Below, one piece after another: positions 1 to 7,626 of a stretch of DNA of 32,162 nt. Both the position numbers and the translations under genes were made by a program. Below the pieces are notes generated by a model that worked only from the letters and a program-made list of their open reading frames with translations, had not been told where the DNA came from and did no database searches. Source of the stretch: Mesorhizobium sp. LSJC280B00 (GTDB taxonomy: Bacteria; Pseudomonadota; Alphaproteobacteria; Rhizobiales; Rhizobiaceae); assembly GCF_000502835.1 (NCBI RefSeq), contig NZ_AYVL01000021.1, forward strand, positions 1-32,162. The letters run 5' to 3'. Numbering within the stretch: position 1 is the stretch's first letter; the number at the start of each line of letters is the position of its first letter.

Positions 1-184
1 GCCATGGCCGCTCGCCCCTCAGAGCAAGCGCCGTTCTCTCTCCAAAACTTTTTGCAGAACCTTCAGCACACTATCGCCTCAACAAAGTTGTCCTGGGTTT
101 AAGCGAGGGTGGCTGATCGGGGCCTTGAGGCGTGTTGAATGGCACGGATCACCGCTTCCCACGGTTATCAGCCTATGACTCGCG

Positions 185-530
185 ATGCAGGCGCCATTCA
201 CAACCGGACCCGAGGACCTTCCGGCGGCTTCCGGCGGGATCCTGCGGCTTGATCAGCAGCTCTGCTTTGCGCTCTATTCGGCAAGCGGGCTGATGACCCG
301 GCTTTTGCCGGCCGCTGCTCGATCCGCTGGGGCTGACCTACCCGCAATATCTGGCGATGCTCGCGCTATGGGAGCGAGCGCCAAGCACGTGGGCGAGCTT
401 GGCGAAGCGCTTGGGCTGGATTCGGCGACGCTGACGCCGTTGCTCAAGCGGCTGGAACATGCGGCCTGGTCACACGCCGTTGTCATCCCGTCGCACGACG
501 TCGCGTGTCGCTGCACGTGCGGGGTATGAA
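185..530 (+). pseudogene. ohrR: Decayed OhrR/MarR-type regulator
   Basis: Remnant of an OhrR-type MarR regulator, the family that senses organic peroxides through a conserved N-terminal cysteine. Frame 1 begins with a recognisable N-terminus (LRLDQQLCFALYSAS, including the reactive Cys). The family's next segment, PLLDPLGLTYPQYLAMLALW, is read from 312 in another frame. The reading then returns to the first frame at 389 for VGELGEALGLDSATLTPLLK, and a third frame from 463 gives GLVTRR followed by RRRVSLH. At least three frame changes are therefore needed, and the family's C-terminal region is not recognisable after about 520. No ohr peroxidase gene lies in the window. A sequencing error could explain one shift but hardly three. 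I am confident of the family and fairly confident that the gene is dead; the exact ends are approximate. Confidence 0.82.
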
Positions 531-697
531 GAACTTAAGCCGCTCATTGAGCTGGGAAAAAACCGAAACGTTCGAGCAACGATTGAGCGCGGCCCGCAAT
601 GCGGCGGCCTACAAGCATGATGAGATTGATCTGGATGGTTAGGCGTTGGATCGCGCCGGGGGCAAAGCCGCGACTTCTGAGGCATAGAGAAGATTGC
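531..697. other. Non-coding stretch between ohrR remnant and fic
   Basis: No gene recognised. One frame stays open after the ohrR remnant to a stop near 640, but it resembles no family I know and is not the expected OhrR C-terminus. It may be further decayed sequence. Confidence 0.4.
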
Positions 698-751
698 TAT
701 AGCTCACAATTGTTGCTATCGTGAGTTATAGAAAGGTGCCCTGTAACTCAT
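698..751 (+). promoter_or_regulatory. Half-site array upstream of fic (candidate operator)
   Basis: TATAGCTCAC (698-707) faces GTGAGTTATA (721-730). They form inverted arms matching at 9 of 10 positions across a 13-base spacer. A third half-site, TGTAACTCAT (742-751), has the same orientation as the first and runs into the ATG at 750. This arrangement over the start of a gene whose product carries a C-terminal winged helix suggests autoregulation. The repeats are seen; the function is inferred. Confidence 0.5.
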
Positions 752-1865
752 GGTATGGAATTGGGAGCAAGCGGACTGGCCGCATTTTACCTACGATAAG
801 AAGGCATTGGAACCGCTGGAAAGCGAGTTCCTGTTGCGATCGGGCGAGTTCCTAGGCGTCTTTCGTCATGTCGGTTCCGATGATCGCGACCAGATCCGTA
901 TCGATCTTATCAGCGAAGAGGCCTTGAAGACATCCGCGATTGAGGGGGAGTACCTCGACCGCGAAAGCCTGCAATCATCCCTGCGCCAGCAACTTGGTCT
1001 GAGCAGCGAGACCAGGCGCATTCCGCCTGCCGAGCGGGGCATCGCTGAAATGATGGCCGATGTCTACTTGCATTTTGCCGATGCGCTGACGCATCGCACT
1101 CTTTACGCTTGGCATACGATGGTGATGTCGGGTGAGCGTCGTATCGAGACCATCGGCAACTACCGCCAGCATGCCGATGCCATGCAGATCGTTTCCAATC
1201 GGCTGGATAAGCCCAAAGTTCATTTCGAAGCGCCGCCCTCCGCGCGGGTGAAACCCGAAATGGACGCCTTCGCCGCTTGGTTCAACGATACCTCACCCAA
1301 AGGCAAGACGCCGCTCCCAGCGTTGACGCGTGCCGCTATCGCGCACCTTTATTTCGAGAGCATTCACCCGTTCGAAGATGGCAACGGCCGCATAGGCCGC
1401 GCCCTCTGCGAAAAGGCGCTGGCGCAAAACCTGGGTGAGCCCAGCCTCATCGCGTTGGCCTACACGATAGAGCGCGGCCGCAAGGCCTACTACGACCATC
1501 TGGAGGCCAGCAACACGAGCAACGCGGTAACAGATTGGCTGCTCTACTTCGCTAAAACGATCCTTGAAGCGCAGCGCGTAACGCTTGCCCGTGTCGAATT
1601 CTCCGTCGCCAAAGGCAAGTTTTACGAACGCTACCGGGATCACTTCAACGAGCGCCAGGAAAAGGTCATCGCCCGGATGTTCCGCGCGGGCATCGACGGG
1701 TTCAAAGGGGGGCTCAGCGCCGAGAATTACATCGCCATCACCCAGGCATCGCGCGCGACGGCAACAAGAGATTTGCAGGACCTCGTTGCCAACGGTGCAC
1801 TGATAAGAACCGGCGAACGGCGACACACACGTTACGCGTTGAACATTCTTGAGGGCCGCACGTGA
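750..1865 (+). CDS. Class II Fic-domain protein with C-terminal winged helix
   Basis: Fic proteins transfer AMP (sometimes another nucleotide moiety) to a hydroxyl side chain of a target protein. The core motif HPFEDGNGRIGR (residues 206-217) is intact, including the catalytic His206. An inhibitory-helix motif of the form S/T-x-x-x-E-G/N lies before the core (T61 to E65-G66), which makes this a class II, self-restrained Fic protein. The N-terminus (WNWEQADWPHFTYD) matches the DUF4172 type domain seen in this group. The last 80 or so residues (ENYIAITQASRATATRDLQD, then a GxRRHTRY wing) look like a winged helix-turn-helix. The 371 aa length fits single-chain Fic-winged-helix proteins such as SoFic of Shewanella. 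The ATG at 750 has only weak ribosome-binding sequence before it but is where homology starts. Target unknown; no separate antitoxin gene is adjacent. Confidence 0.92.
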   Translation: MVWNWEQADWPHFTYDKKALEPLESEFLLRSGEFLGVFRHVGSDDRDQIRIDLISEEALKTSAIEGEYLDRESLQSSLRQQLGLSSETRRIPPAERGIAEMMADVYLHFADALTHRTLYAWHTMVMSGERRIETIGNYRQHADAMQIVSNRLDKPKVHFEAPPSARVKPEMDAFAAWFNDTSPKGKTPLPALTRAAIAHLYFESIHPFEDGNGRIGRALCEKALAQNLGEPSLIALAYTIERGRKAYYDHLEASNTSNAVTDWLLYFAKTILEAQRVTLARVEFSVAKGKFYERYRDHFNERQEKVIARMFRAGIDGFKGGLSAENYIAITQASRATATRDLQDLVANGALIRTGERRHTRYALNILEGRT

Positions 1866-1886
1866 ACCACAATACAGAAAGAAGAG

Positions 1887-1907
1887 GCAGGCTGTCAAAG
1901 AGCCTGC
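1887..1907 (+). terminator. Small hairpin after fic
   Basis: GCAGGCT (1887-1893) pairs perfectly with AGCCTGC (1901-1907) around a 7-base loop, 22 bases past the fic stop codon. There is no T-run after it, so a rho-independent terminator is only possible. The rest of 1908-2150 holds no gene I can support. Confidence 0.3.
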
Positions 1908-2150
1908 TGCCTGAGCATCGAGGGGTGGCGGGCTGCAACCCGGCAGGAGGTCGTCGATTGGGTTACAAGAGACCGGAAACGCAAAAAGGCGCGCTGTGCG
2001 ATGCTGATTGTCCGGTCCCGCTTGAAGCCGGTGGTATAATGTTACCTCAACGCGCGTTGGGGGAAAGAAGCGCGCGGAAGGGGCGGGCTGGCCTTCGAGT
2101 GCTAGCGAGAAACCTGAACAAAACTCTTGACAGACATCAAGGCCGGCACA

Positions 2151-3149
2151 TCAGCTCGGCTGCTGGATTGCGGCAAGTTTCCAGTCACGGCCGTTCTGCC
2201 GCGTAAAGGTCCACAGTTCGGTTGTCTCCGTCGGCTGATCGGCCTGGCCCTCGACAATCTTGTCGCTGATGCGATCGCGGGTCACGTCGCGAGACTCATA
2301 GCGCAAAGCAGCCGTCGCGTAGTCGCGATCACCCTCGCGCCAGCTTTCCGCAATATCGGCCTCCAACAGGCTGACATCCGATACGTCATTCCTAACGCCC
2401 TTTTTGGCATTATCGGCAAGTTCCTCGGACAGATAGGACACCATCTCGGGCGTCACCAACCGGCGCAAGGCAGCATGATCCTCGCGCCCGAATGCTTCCT
2501 GAACTTCCGTCAGCCGGTGCTGGAACGTGTCCAGATCGGTTTGGGTGAGAGTGATCTCATCGGAAATATTGGCTTGGCTCGTTCCGCCAAATCCCGACCC
2601 GATGCCTGGAATGGAGGAAGCTGGGGCGTTGCTCGTTTCGGGCCGGGCTGCTGCGCTTCGCCCAAAGCTGCCAGCACCTCGCGAGGCACCGGCCATAGCA
2701 GACGTTGGGTTGTACGCCGATTGCGAGCGGAAAAAGCGGATCGCCAGCATGATCGCGCCGCCGAACAGCAGTACTTGGAGCAAAAGACCCAACATGCCGG
2801 CCAAGCCGCCGAACCCATGGCCCAGAAGAACACCGATCAAACCGCCGAGAAGCAGCCCACGCATCATCGATCCGCCGAGGCCGTTGAAGAAGCCCGGGCG
2901 CTGGAATGCCTGCGGCTGACGGGCCGCATTGTTCGTGGCCGCATTGGGCGTCATCGAGCGCTCGACCGGTGCGGCCGGTTGCGGCGCAACTCTGGTCGGC
3001 GGAACCGGCTGGAAAGTGCGCATGCCACGACTGCCGAAGCTGCCGCCACGGCGCGCATCGGCGTGATCCACAGCGACCATGGAAAATGCCAGGAACAACC
3101 CTGCAAACAAAACTGCAAACCGTCCCGAACGCGAAATCAACACAGGCAA
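2151..3149 (-). CDS. TIM44-like domain membrane protein
   Basis: A 332 aa protein of the bacterial TIM44-like (Tim44/Mba1) family. It opens with a signal or anchor segment (about residues 8-31, ending ADARRGGSFGSRG). A low-complexity Pro/Ala/Gln linker follows, then a glycine-rich hydrophobic double segment around residues 90-140 (MMRGLLLGGLIGVLLGHGFG onward, ending in a positive cluster RFFRSQ). The C-terminal Tim44 domain covers about 195-332 (LTQTDLDTFQHRLTEVQEAF to the final WKLAAIQQ). In mitochondria the related domain helps tether the import motor; in alphaproteobacteria the role is not established beyond membrane association. The gene stands alone, with its promoter region shared head to head with the FadR-type regulator at 3484. 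The minus-strand ATG at 3149 was chosen because the signal segment begins there. Confidence 0.88.
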   Translation of the reverse strand: MPVLISRSGRFAVLFAGLFLAFSMVAVDHADARRGGSFGSRGMRTFQPVPPTRVAPQPAAPVERSMTPNAATNNAARQPQAFQRPGFFNGLGGSMMRGLLLGGLIGVLLGHGFGGLAGMLGLLLQVLLFGGAIMLAIRFFRSQSAYNPTSAMAGASRGAGSFGRSAAARPETSNAPASSIPGIGSGFGGTSQANISDEITLTQTDLDTFQHRLTEVQEAFGREDHAALRRLVTPEMVSYLSEELADNAKKGVRNDVSDVSLLEADIAESWREGDRDYATAALRYESRDVTRDRISDKIVEGQADQPTETTELWTFTRQNGRDWKLAAIQQPS

Positions 3150-3445
3150 GTCCTCAAGTGATACTCTTTCCGCTCATATGGGGTGCGTCGATCGAAATAT
3201 CAGTGAATCGCCCGCCGAGATATTTTCGGGCGGCATGGTCGGCCGCCCGCCGGTGTTCACGACGAGAAATCCAGCCTACCCAAGCGAGATGATCGCCTGT
3301 TCGATCCCGCAGGCGCCGCTCCCGGCCGACCGGCCTCCGTCGCGTCAAGAGCATCGGTCATGCAAGCTCTGGTCACCAGTTCCCGGCTACGATGGCCACT
3401 GGATGTTGACATACAGCTTTGCTTAGTACTAACAACACATCTAGA
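3150..3445. other. Divergent intergenic region with promoter elements
   Basis: It separates the TIM44-like gene (-) from the FadR-type regulator (+). A hairpin, CGCCCG (3209-3214) with CGGGCG (3227-3232), lies on the TIM44 side. A good -35 element, TTGACA (3406-3411), has possible -10 sequences TACTAA (3427-3432) or CTAACA (3429-3434) at 15 or 17 bases, reading toward the regulator. No coding potential was found. Confidence 0.4.
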
Positions 3446-3464
3446 AAACCTGCCATACAGGTTT
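3446..3464 (+). promoter_or_regulatory. Perfect palindrome, candidate FadR-type operator
   Basis: AAACCTG (3446-3452) and CAGGTTT (3458-3464) are exact reverse complements around a 5-base centre. The site lies 20 bases before the GTG start of the FadR-type regulator and just downstream of the likely -10 element, the position expected for autorepression. Short palindromes of this size are typical GntR/FadR operators. Binding is inferred. Confidence 0.6.
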
Positions 3465-3483
3465 GCCCTGAACTGGAGATTGC

Positions 3484-4203
3484 GTGAGCACGGCCGTACC
3501 CGCAAAACATTCCGACGCAGCGAGCCTGGTCAGCAATACGATCGGCGAGATCACGCGCCATATCCGCGCTCATGAACTCGGGCCCGGCGACCGGCTGCCC
3601 AGCGAGGCCGCGCTTTCGAGACAATTGAGCGTCTCGCGTACCGTGGTTCGCGAGGCCTTCAGCTCGCTCGCCGCCATGCGGCTTATCGACCTGAGGGTAG
3701 GCAGACGGGCTACCGTCGCCGAGCTGGATTATGGCGCCATGTCACTGGTGATCGAGCATGGCGTCCACACCGAGCAGATCACGGTGCAGCAGATCTACGA
3801 CGTGCGCCGCACGATTGAGACCCGCACCGCCATGCTGGCGGCCTTGCGCAGAACAGCTGACGAAGTGGAAAGGATCAGGACGCACGCGCTCGCCATGCGC
3901 GAGAATTTCCAGCGGCCGGAACAGGTCATGGAGCACGATCTCGCCTTTCACCTCGAAATCGCCAAGGCTGCGAAGAATCCGGTTTTCAGCCTCATCGTCG
4001 GCGCGTTCGAGCGCGTATCGCGGCAGACCTGGCCGATCGGCTGGCGGAGCCGCCCTTCGGATGCCAAGCAGTTGGAGATGATCCAGATCCATATCGACCT
4101 CGCCGAAGCAATCGAGACCGGTGATCCTCAGTCCGCTCGTGACCTGATGGCAAGGCACTTTGACGAGAGCGTCAAGGCCCTGCTGGCGGCCGGCATCGCC
4201 TGA
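3484..4203 (+). CDS. GntR family (FadR subfamily) transcriptional regulator
   Basis: A 239 aa regulator with an N-terminal winged helix (about residues 15-80: GDRLPSEAALSRQL, then SRTVVREAFSSL) and a C-terminal FCD ligand domain (about 100-230). The FCD metal site can be traced as D152, H156, H203 and H225, so ligand sensing probably involves a bound metal and an acidic metabolite, as is usual in this subfamily. It starts with GTG at 3484, preceded by CTGGAG. It is the first gene of a run that continues 14 bases later with a sugar-acid dehydratase and a CUT2 importer, and probably represses that run until the sugar acid or its breakdown product is present. The palindrome at 3446-3464 is the likely operator. 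The ligand cannot be named. Confidence 0.9.
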   Translation: MSTAVPAKHSDAASLVSNTIGEITRHIRAHELGPGDRLPSEAALSRQLSVSRTVVREAFSSLAAMRLIDLRVGRRATVAELDYGAMSLVIEHGVHTEQITVQQIYDVRRTIETRTAMLAALRRTADEVERIRTHALAMRENFQRPEQVMEHDLAFHLEIAKAAKNPVFSLIVGAFERVSRQTWPIGWRSRPSDAKQLEMIQIHIDLAEAIETGDPQSARDLMARHFDESVKALLAAGIA

Positions 4204-4217
4204 GGAGCAGGGGCGCA

Positions 4218-5423
4218 ATGAAGATCACGAAACTGGAAACGCTGCGGCTCAAGGAGCGGCCGAACCTTCTCTGGATCCTGGTTCACACGAACGAAGGCCT
4301 CGTCGGACTCGGCGAGACCTTCTTCATGGCTGAAACCGTCGAGACCTATCTGCACGAATATGTCGCGCCGTGCGTGATCGGGCGCGACCCCTTGCAGATC
4401 GACCTGCTTGCCGCCGACCTCGTCGGGTATCTCGGTTTCCGATCGACGGGCGCGGAAGTCAGGGGCAATTCCGCTTTCGATATCGCGCTTTGGGATCTGT
4501 TCGGAAAGGCGACGGGTCAGCCGATCGCACAACTCCTCGGCGGGTTCACCAGGCACGAGATCAGGACCTACAACACCTGTGCCGGAACCGAATACATCAA
4601 GAAGGCCACCGGGCAGACGACGGCCAACTACGGGCTCGATAAGCCCGGCGACGCCTATGATGATCTGAACGGCTTCCTTCACCGCGCCGACGAACTGGCG
4701 CATTCGTTATTGGAGGAAGGCATCACGGCCATGAAGATCTGGCCCTTCGACATGGCCGCCGAGAAAACGCGCGGCCAGTATATATCGCAGCCCGACTTGA
4801 ATTCCGCGCTGGCGCCATTCGAGAAAATCCGCAATGCGGTCGGCGACAAGATGGACATCATGGTTGAATTCCATTCAATGTGGCAGCTGCTGCCGGCCAT
4901 GCAGATCGCTCGCGAGCTTGCCCCCTACAAGACCTTCTGGCACGAAGATCCGATCAGGATGGATAGCCTGTCCAGCCTGAAACGCTATGCCGAGGCTTCG
5001 CTGGCGCCGATATCGGCTTCGGAAACGCTCGGTTCCCGGTGGGCCTTCCGCGACCTTCTCGAAACCGGAGCGGCCGGTGTCATCATGCTTGATATCAGCT
5101 GGTGCGGCGGGCTCTCGGAGGCGCGCAAGATCGCTGCCATGGCTGAAGCATGGCACCTGCCGGTCGCGCCACACGACTGCACCGGTCCAGTGGTGCTCGG
5201 CGCATCGACCCACCTGTCGCTGAATGCGCCGAACGCGCTTGTCCAGGAGAGTGTCAGGGCCTTTTACAAGACCTGGTACCGCGACCTTGTGACCGCTTTG
5301 CCGCAGGTGAAGAACGGCATGATCACCGTGCCTCCCGGACCGGGCCTCGGCATGGAACTGAACCCGGAGATCGATCGCGCCTTCACGGCGCTTCGACGGG
5401 TGACTGACGCATCTACTCTCTGA
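4218..5423 (+). CDS. Mandelate racemase/enolase-superfamily sugar-acid dehydratase
   Basis: A 401 aa enolase-superfamily protein with the N-terminal capping domain (about 1-125) and a TIM barrel. It aligns by eye with D-galactonate dehydratase (DgoD). The metal ligands are E217 (VEFHS; usually Asp in DgoD), E243 (HEDP) and E269 (SASETLG). The general base His is H319 (APHDCTGP), paired with the Asp of MLDISWCGG. The KxK motif of racemases is replaced by K173-I-W175, as expected for dehydratases that rely on the His-Asp pair rather than the second Lys. The likely reaction is dehydration of an aldonic acid to a 2-keto-3-deoxy acid in the cytoplasm. It sits between its regulator and the importer genes, so the imported solute or its oxidised form is the probable substrate. 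Which sugar acid is unknown. Confidence 0.85.
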   Translation: MKITKLETLRLKERPNLLWILVHTNEGLVGLGETFFMAETVETYLHEYVAPCVIGRDPLQIDLLAADLVGYLGFRSTGAEVRGNSAFDIALWDLFGKATGQPIAQLLGGFTRHEIRTYNTCAGTEYIKKATGQTTANYGLDKPGDAYDDLNGFLHRADELAHSLLEEGITAMKIWPFDMAAEKTRGQYISQPDLNSALAPFEKIRNAVGDKMDIMVEFHSMWQLLPAMQIARELAPYKTFWHEDPIRMDSLSSLKRYAEASLAPISASETLGSRWAFRDLLETGAAGVIMLDISWCGGLSEARKIAAMAEAWHLPVAPHDCTGPVVLGASTHLSLNAPNALVQESVRAFYKTWYRDLVTALPQVKNGMITVPPGPGLGMELNPEIDRAFTALRRVTDASTL

Positions 5424-5462
5424 AAATGAACCTGAAGCAGCTTTCTACGGAGGAGGAGAACC

Positions 5463-6446
5463 ATGAAGAAGTTACTTATCTCGGCAGCCTTGGGAGCAGT
5501 ACTGGCTGGAGGCTCGGCAATCGGCTCACGCGCACAGGAGCCGATGAACATCGTCTTCACGCATCATTCGTCGGCGTCGAACCCGTTCTGGCAGGCGGTG
5601 AAGAAGGGGTTTGACGACGCCTGCGCCAAGATCCAGGCCAATTGCCAGATGGTCTTCACGCAGACCGAAGGCTCGATCGAGCAACAATCGGCCAACATGC
5701 AGGCGGCACTCGCGGCAAAACCGGACGCGCTGATCACCTCGATCGTCGACAACAATGCCTTCGACCAGATCATCGCCGACGCCCGCGCTGCCGGCGTCAC
5801 GGTCATCGCGTCCAACGTCGACGACACCGAGGGTGCAGCCGGCAATGCCCGCCAGGCTTTCATCGGTCAGGGCTTCATTCCCGCCGGCTACGAACTCGGC
5901 AAGAAGATGTCCGAGTTCTTCCCCAAGGAAGGCAAGATCAGGGCGCTCGTCGGCGTCTCCGCGCCCGGTCAGAACTGGTCGGAACAGCGCGCTGCCGGCG
6001 TCATGAAGTTCCTTGAGGAATACAAGGCCGCGAATGCCGGACGCGAAGTGGTCATTGAACGGCTCGACACCGGCACAGATGGCGCCGTCGTCGCCGATCG
6101 TGTTGGCGCCTATCTGTCTGCCCACCCGGACACCACGGTGTATTTCGACACCGGCCTTTGGCATGCCTACGTGGCCCAGGTCCTGATCGATCGCGGCATC
6201 GAGCCGGGCAAGGTGCTGATGGGCGGCTTCGACATCGTCTCGGAAGTCCTGCAACAGATGGAAGCGGGTTACATCCAGGTCCAGGTCGACCAGCAGCCCT
6301 ACATGCAGGGCTTCATGCCGGTGATGGAAGCCTATCTCGCCAAGAACGTCGGTCTGCTGCCGGCAGACATCGACACCGGCAAGGGCATCATCGTCAAGGA
6401 AGACGTGCCAAAGCTCAAGGAACTGGCCGCACAAGGCGTGCGGTAG
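5463..6446 (+). CDS. CUT2 sugar ABC transporter, periplasmic binding protein
   Basis: A 327 aa secreted solute-binding protein of the RbsB/FrcB type. The signal peptide covers about residues 1-24 (MKK start, hydrophobic core, cleavage near SRA-QE). The mature part begins with a characteristic strand (MNIVFTHHSSASNPFWQAVK) and has two Rossmann-like lobes (Peripla_BP_4), with GVTVIASNVDD in the hinge region and VLMGGFDIVSE late. A strong ribosome-binding site (GGAGGAGGAG) lies just before the ATG at 5463, consistent with high production of a binding protein. Gene order (dehydratase, binding protein, permease, ATPase) argues for uptake of the dehydratase substrate or a precursor. The ligand cannot be read from sequence. 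Confidence 0.9.
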   Translation: MKKLLISAALGAVLAGGSAIGSRAQEPMNIVFTHHSSASNPFWQAVKKGFDDACAKIQANCQMVFTQTEGSIEQQSANMQAALAAKPDALITSIVDNNAFDQIIADARAAGVTVIASNVDDTEGAAGNARQAFIGQGFIPAGYELGKKMSEFFPKEGKIRALVGVSAPGQNWSEQRAAGVMKFLEEYKAANAGREVVIERLDTGTDGAVVADRVGAYLSAHPDTTVYFDTGLWHAYVAQVLIDRGIEPGKVLMGGFDIVSEVLQQMEAGYIQVQVDQQPYMQGFMPVMEAYLAKNVGLLPADIDTGKGIIVKEDVPKLKELAAQGVR

Positions 6447-6461
6447 GCGCGAAGCCGGCGT

Positions 6462-6580
6462 CCTCTCCTCGTTCTTTACGCGGAGAGGGCAAGGGCGAGG
6501 GCCCAGGCAGCACGGCCTTGGGCGTCGGCTCCGTCCCATCCTCCAACGGCATCTCCCCCGTCAAAGGCGGTAGAAGACAG
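6462..6580. repeat. Dispersed-type intergenic hairpin repeat
   Basis: Between binding-protein and permease genes there is CCTCTCC (6462-6468), a 13-base loop, then GGAGAGG (6482-6488), followed by a GGCAAGGGCGAGGG tail. This resembles the palindromic intergenic units often scattered in Rhizobiales genomes, although only one copy is in the window. It could stabilise the binding-protein transcript or lower downstream expression. The end at 6580 is approximate. Confidence 0.5.
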
Positions 6581-6640
6581 ACTGCCGCCATCCCCTTGCC
6601 GATGCGACAAGCCAGCGCAAACAATCCCAAGCCGGAGCGA

Positions 6641-7624
6641 ATGATGAAGCGCTTGATGAAGATTTATCTGGAGAAGCCGGAGCTTGCGGCGGTCGTGTTC
6701 CTGCTCCTCCTCCTCCTCGTCTTTCAGATTCGCTCGAACGGCGTATTTCTGAACACACAGAACGTGCGCGGAATGCTTGGGCTGCTGCCCGAAATGGGGC
6801 TGGTCGCGATCGGCGTGACCCTGCTGATGATATGCGGCGAGTTTGATCTTTCCGTAGGCTCGGTATTTGCGCTGACCCCGATGACCATGGCGGTGATGCT
6901 GGCGGCAGGCGTGCCGTTCGCGCCGGCCTTTGCCGCCGGGCTCGCGATCGCCGCCCTGATTGGCTTCTTCAACGGGTTCATAACGATTCGTTTCGCGATA
7001 CCAAGCTTCATCACCACGCTTGGCATGCTGTTCATCGCGCGTTCGCTGACGGTGGTAATCTCCGGTGGCTTCCCTCCTGTTATCCCAGCCAACGCTCTGC
7101 CCAAATGGCTGTTTACGATCTATGTGGGGCCGGGCGACCTCTTTCGCATGTCGTTCTTCTGGTTTGTCGCCGTGGCAATCCTGGCGACGGTGCTTCTGTC
7201 GCGCACGAATTTCGGCAACTGGGTGCGCGCCACCGGCGGCTTTCTGCCCGCCGCGCAATCGATGGGCATCCCGACGGCCCGGGTGAAGGTCGCCTGCTTC
7301 ATGATCTGTTCGGTGCTCGCCGGCTTTGCCGGCACCATTCAGGTGATGCGGCTCGGCGCGCCGCTGCCCTCGATCGGCGAGGGGCTGGAGTTGCAGGCCG
7401 TATCAGCTGCCGTCATCGGCGGCGCCTCGCTGGCTGGCGGCATCGGCACCATCTTCGGCGGCATCATCGGGGCTGCCCTGATCCGCGTCATCGACAACGG
7501 ACTGGTGCTGAGCCAGGTTGACGCCAACTGGTTCAAGATGGCAATCGGCTTCCTGACTATCTTCGCGGTCGTCGTGAACGCCTGGCTTCGAAAGCGGGGC
7601 AGGGCAATGAAGGTGGAGACCTGA
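6641..7624 (+). CDS. CUT2 sugar ABC transporter, permease
   Basis: A 327 aa inner-membrane permease of the RbsC/FrcC family with about eight to ten hydrophobic segments. The family hallmark region is present (LLPEMGLVAIGVTLLMICGE, then FDLSVGSVFAL), as is the late glycine-rich segment AAVIGGASLAGGIGTIFGG. The frame is open further upstream, but that part is intergenic repeat sequence. The ATG at 6641 has GGAG four bases before it; an in-frame ATG at 6602 is less convincing. The next gene starts two bases after this stop, so translation is coupled. It partners the ATPase at 7627 and the binding protein at 5463. Confidence 0.9.
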   Translation: MMKRLMKIYLEKPELAAVVFLLLLLLVFQIRSNGVFLNTQNVRGMLGLLPEMGLVAIGVTLLMICGEFDLSVGSVFALTPMTMAVMLAAGVPFAPAFAAGLAIAALIGFFNGFITIRFAIPSFITTLGMLFIARSLTVVISGGFPPVIPANALPKWLFTIYVGPGDLFRMSFFWFVAVAILATVLLSRTNFGNWVRATGGFLPAAQSMGIPTARVKVACFMICSVLAGFAGTIQVMRLGAPLPSIGEGLELQAVSAAVIGGASLAGGIGTIFGGIIGAALIRVIDNGLVLSQVDANWFKMAIGFLTIFAVVVNAWLRKRGRAMKVET

Positions 7625-7626
7625 TC

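Noticed and set aside
1862..2206. Short plus-strand frame after fic, possible small partner gene
   Set aside because: It overlaps the fic stop and the 3' end of the TIM44-like gene, lacks a ribosome-binding site and looks like non-coding translation; a Fic partner antitoxin is not needed because the inhibitory motif is in the Fic chain.
2127..3161. Long plus-strand frame (344 aa) opposite the TIM44-like gene
   Set aside because: Antisense shadow of a gene with clear signal, membrane and Tim44 features; the frame itself has no domain pattern and its composition is typical of GC-rich reverse frames.
5526..6539. Long minus-strand frame (337 aa) opposite the sugar-binding protein
   Set aside because: Shadow of a gene with signal peptide and family motifs; no ribosome-binding site or recognisable domain.
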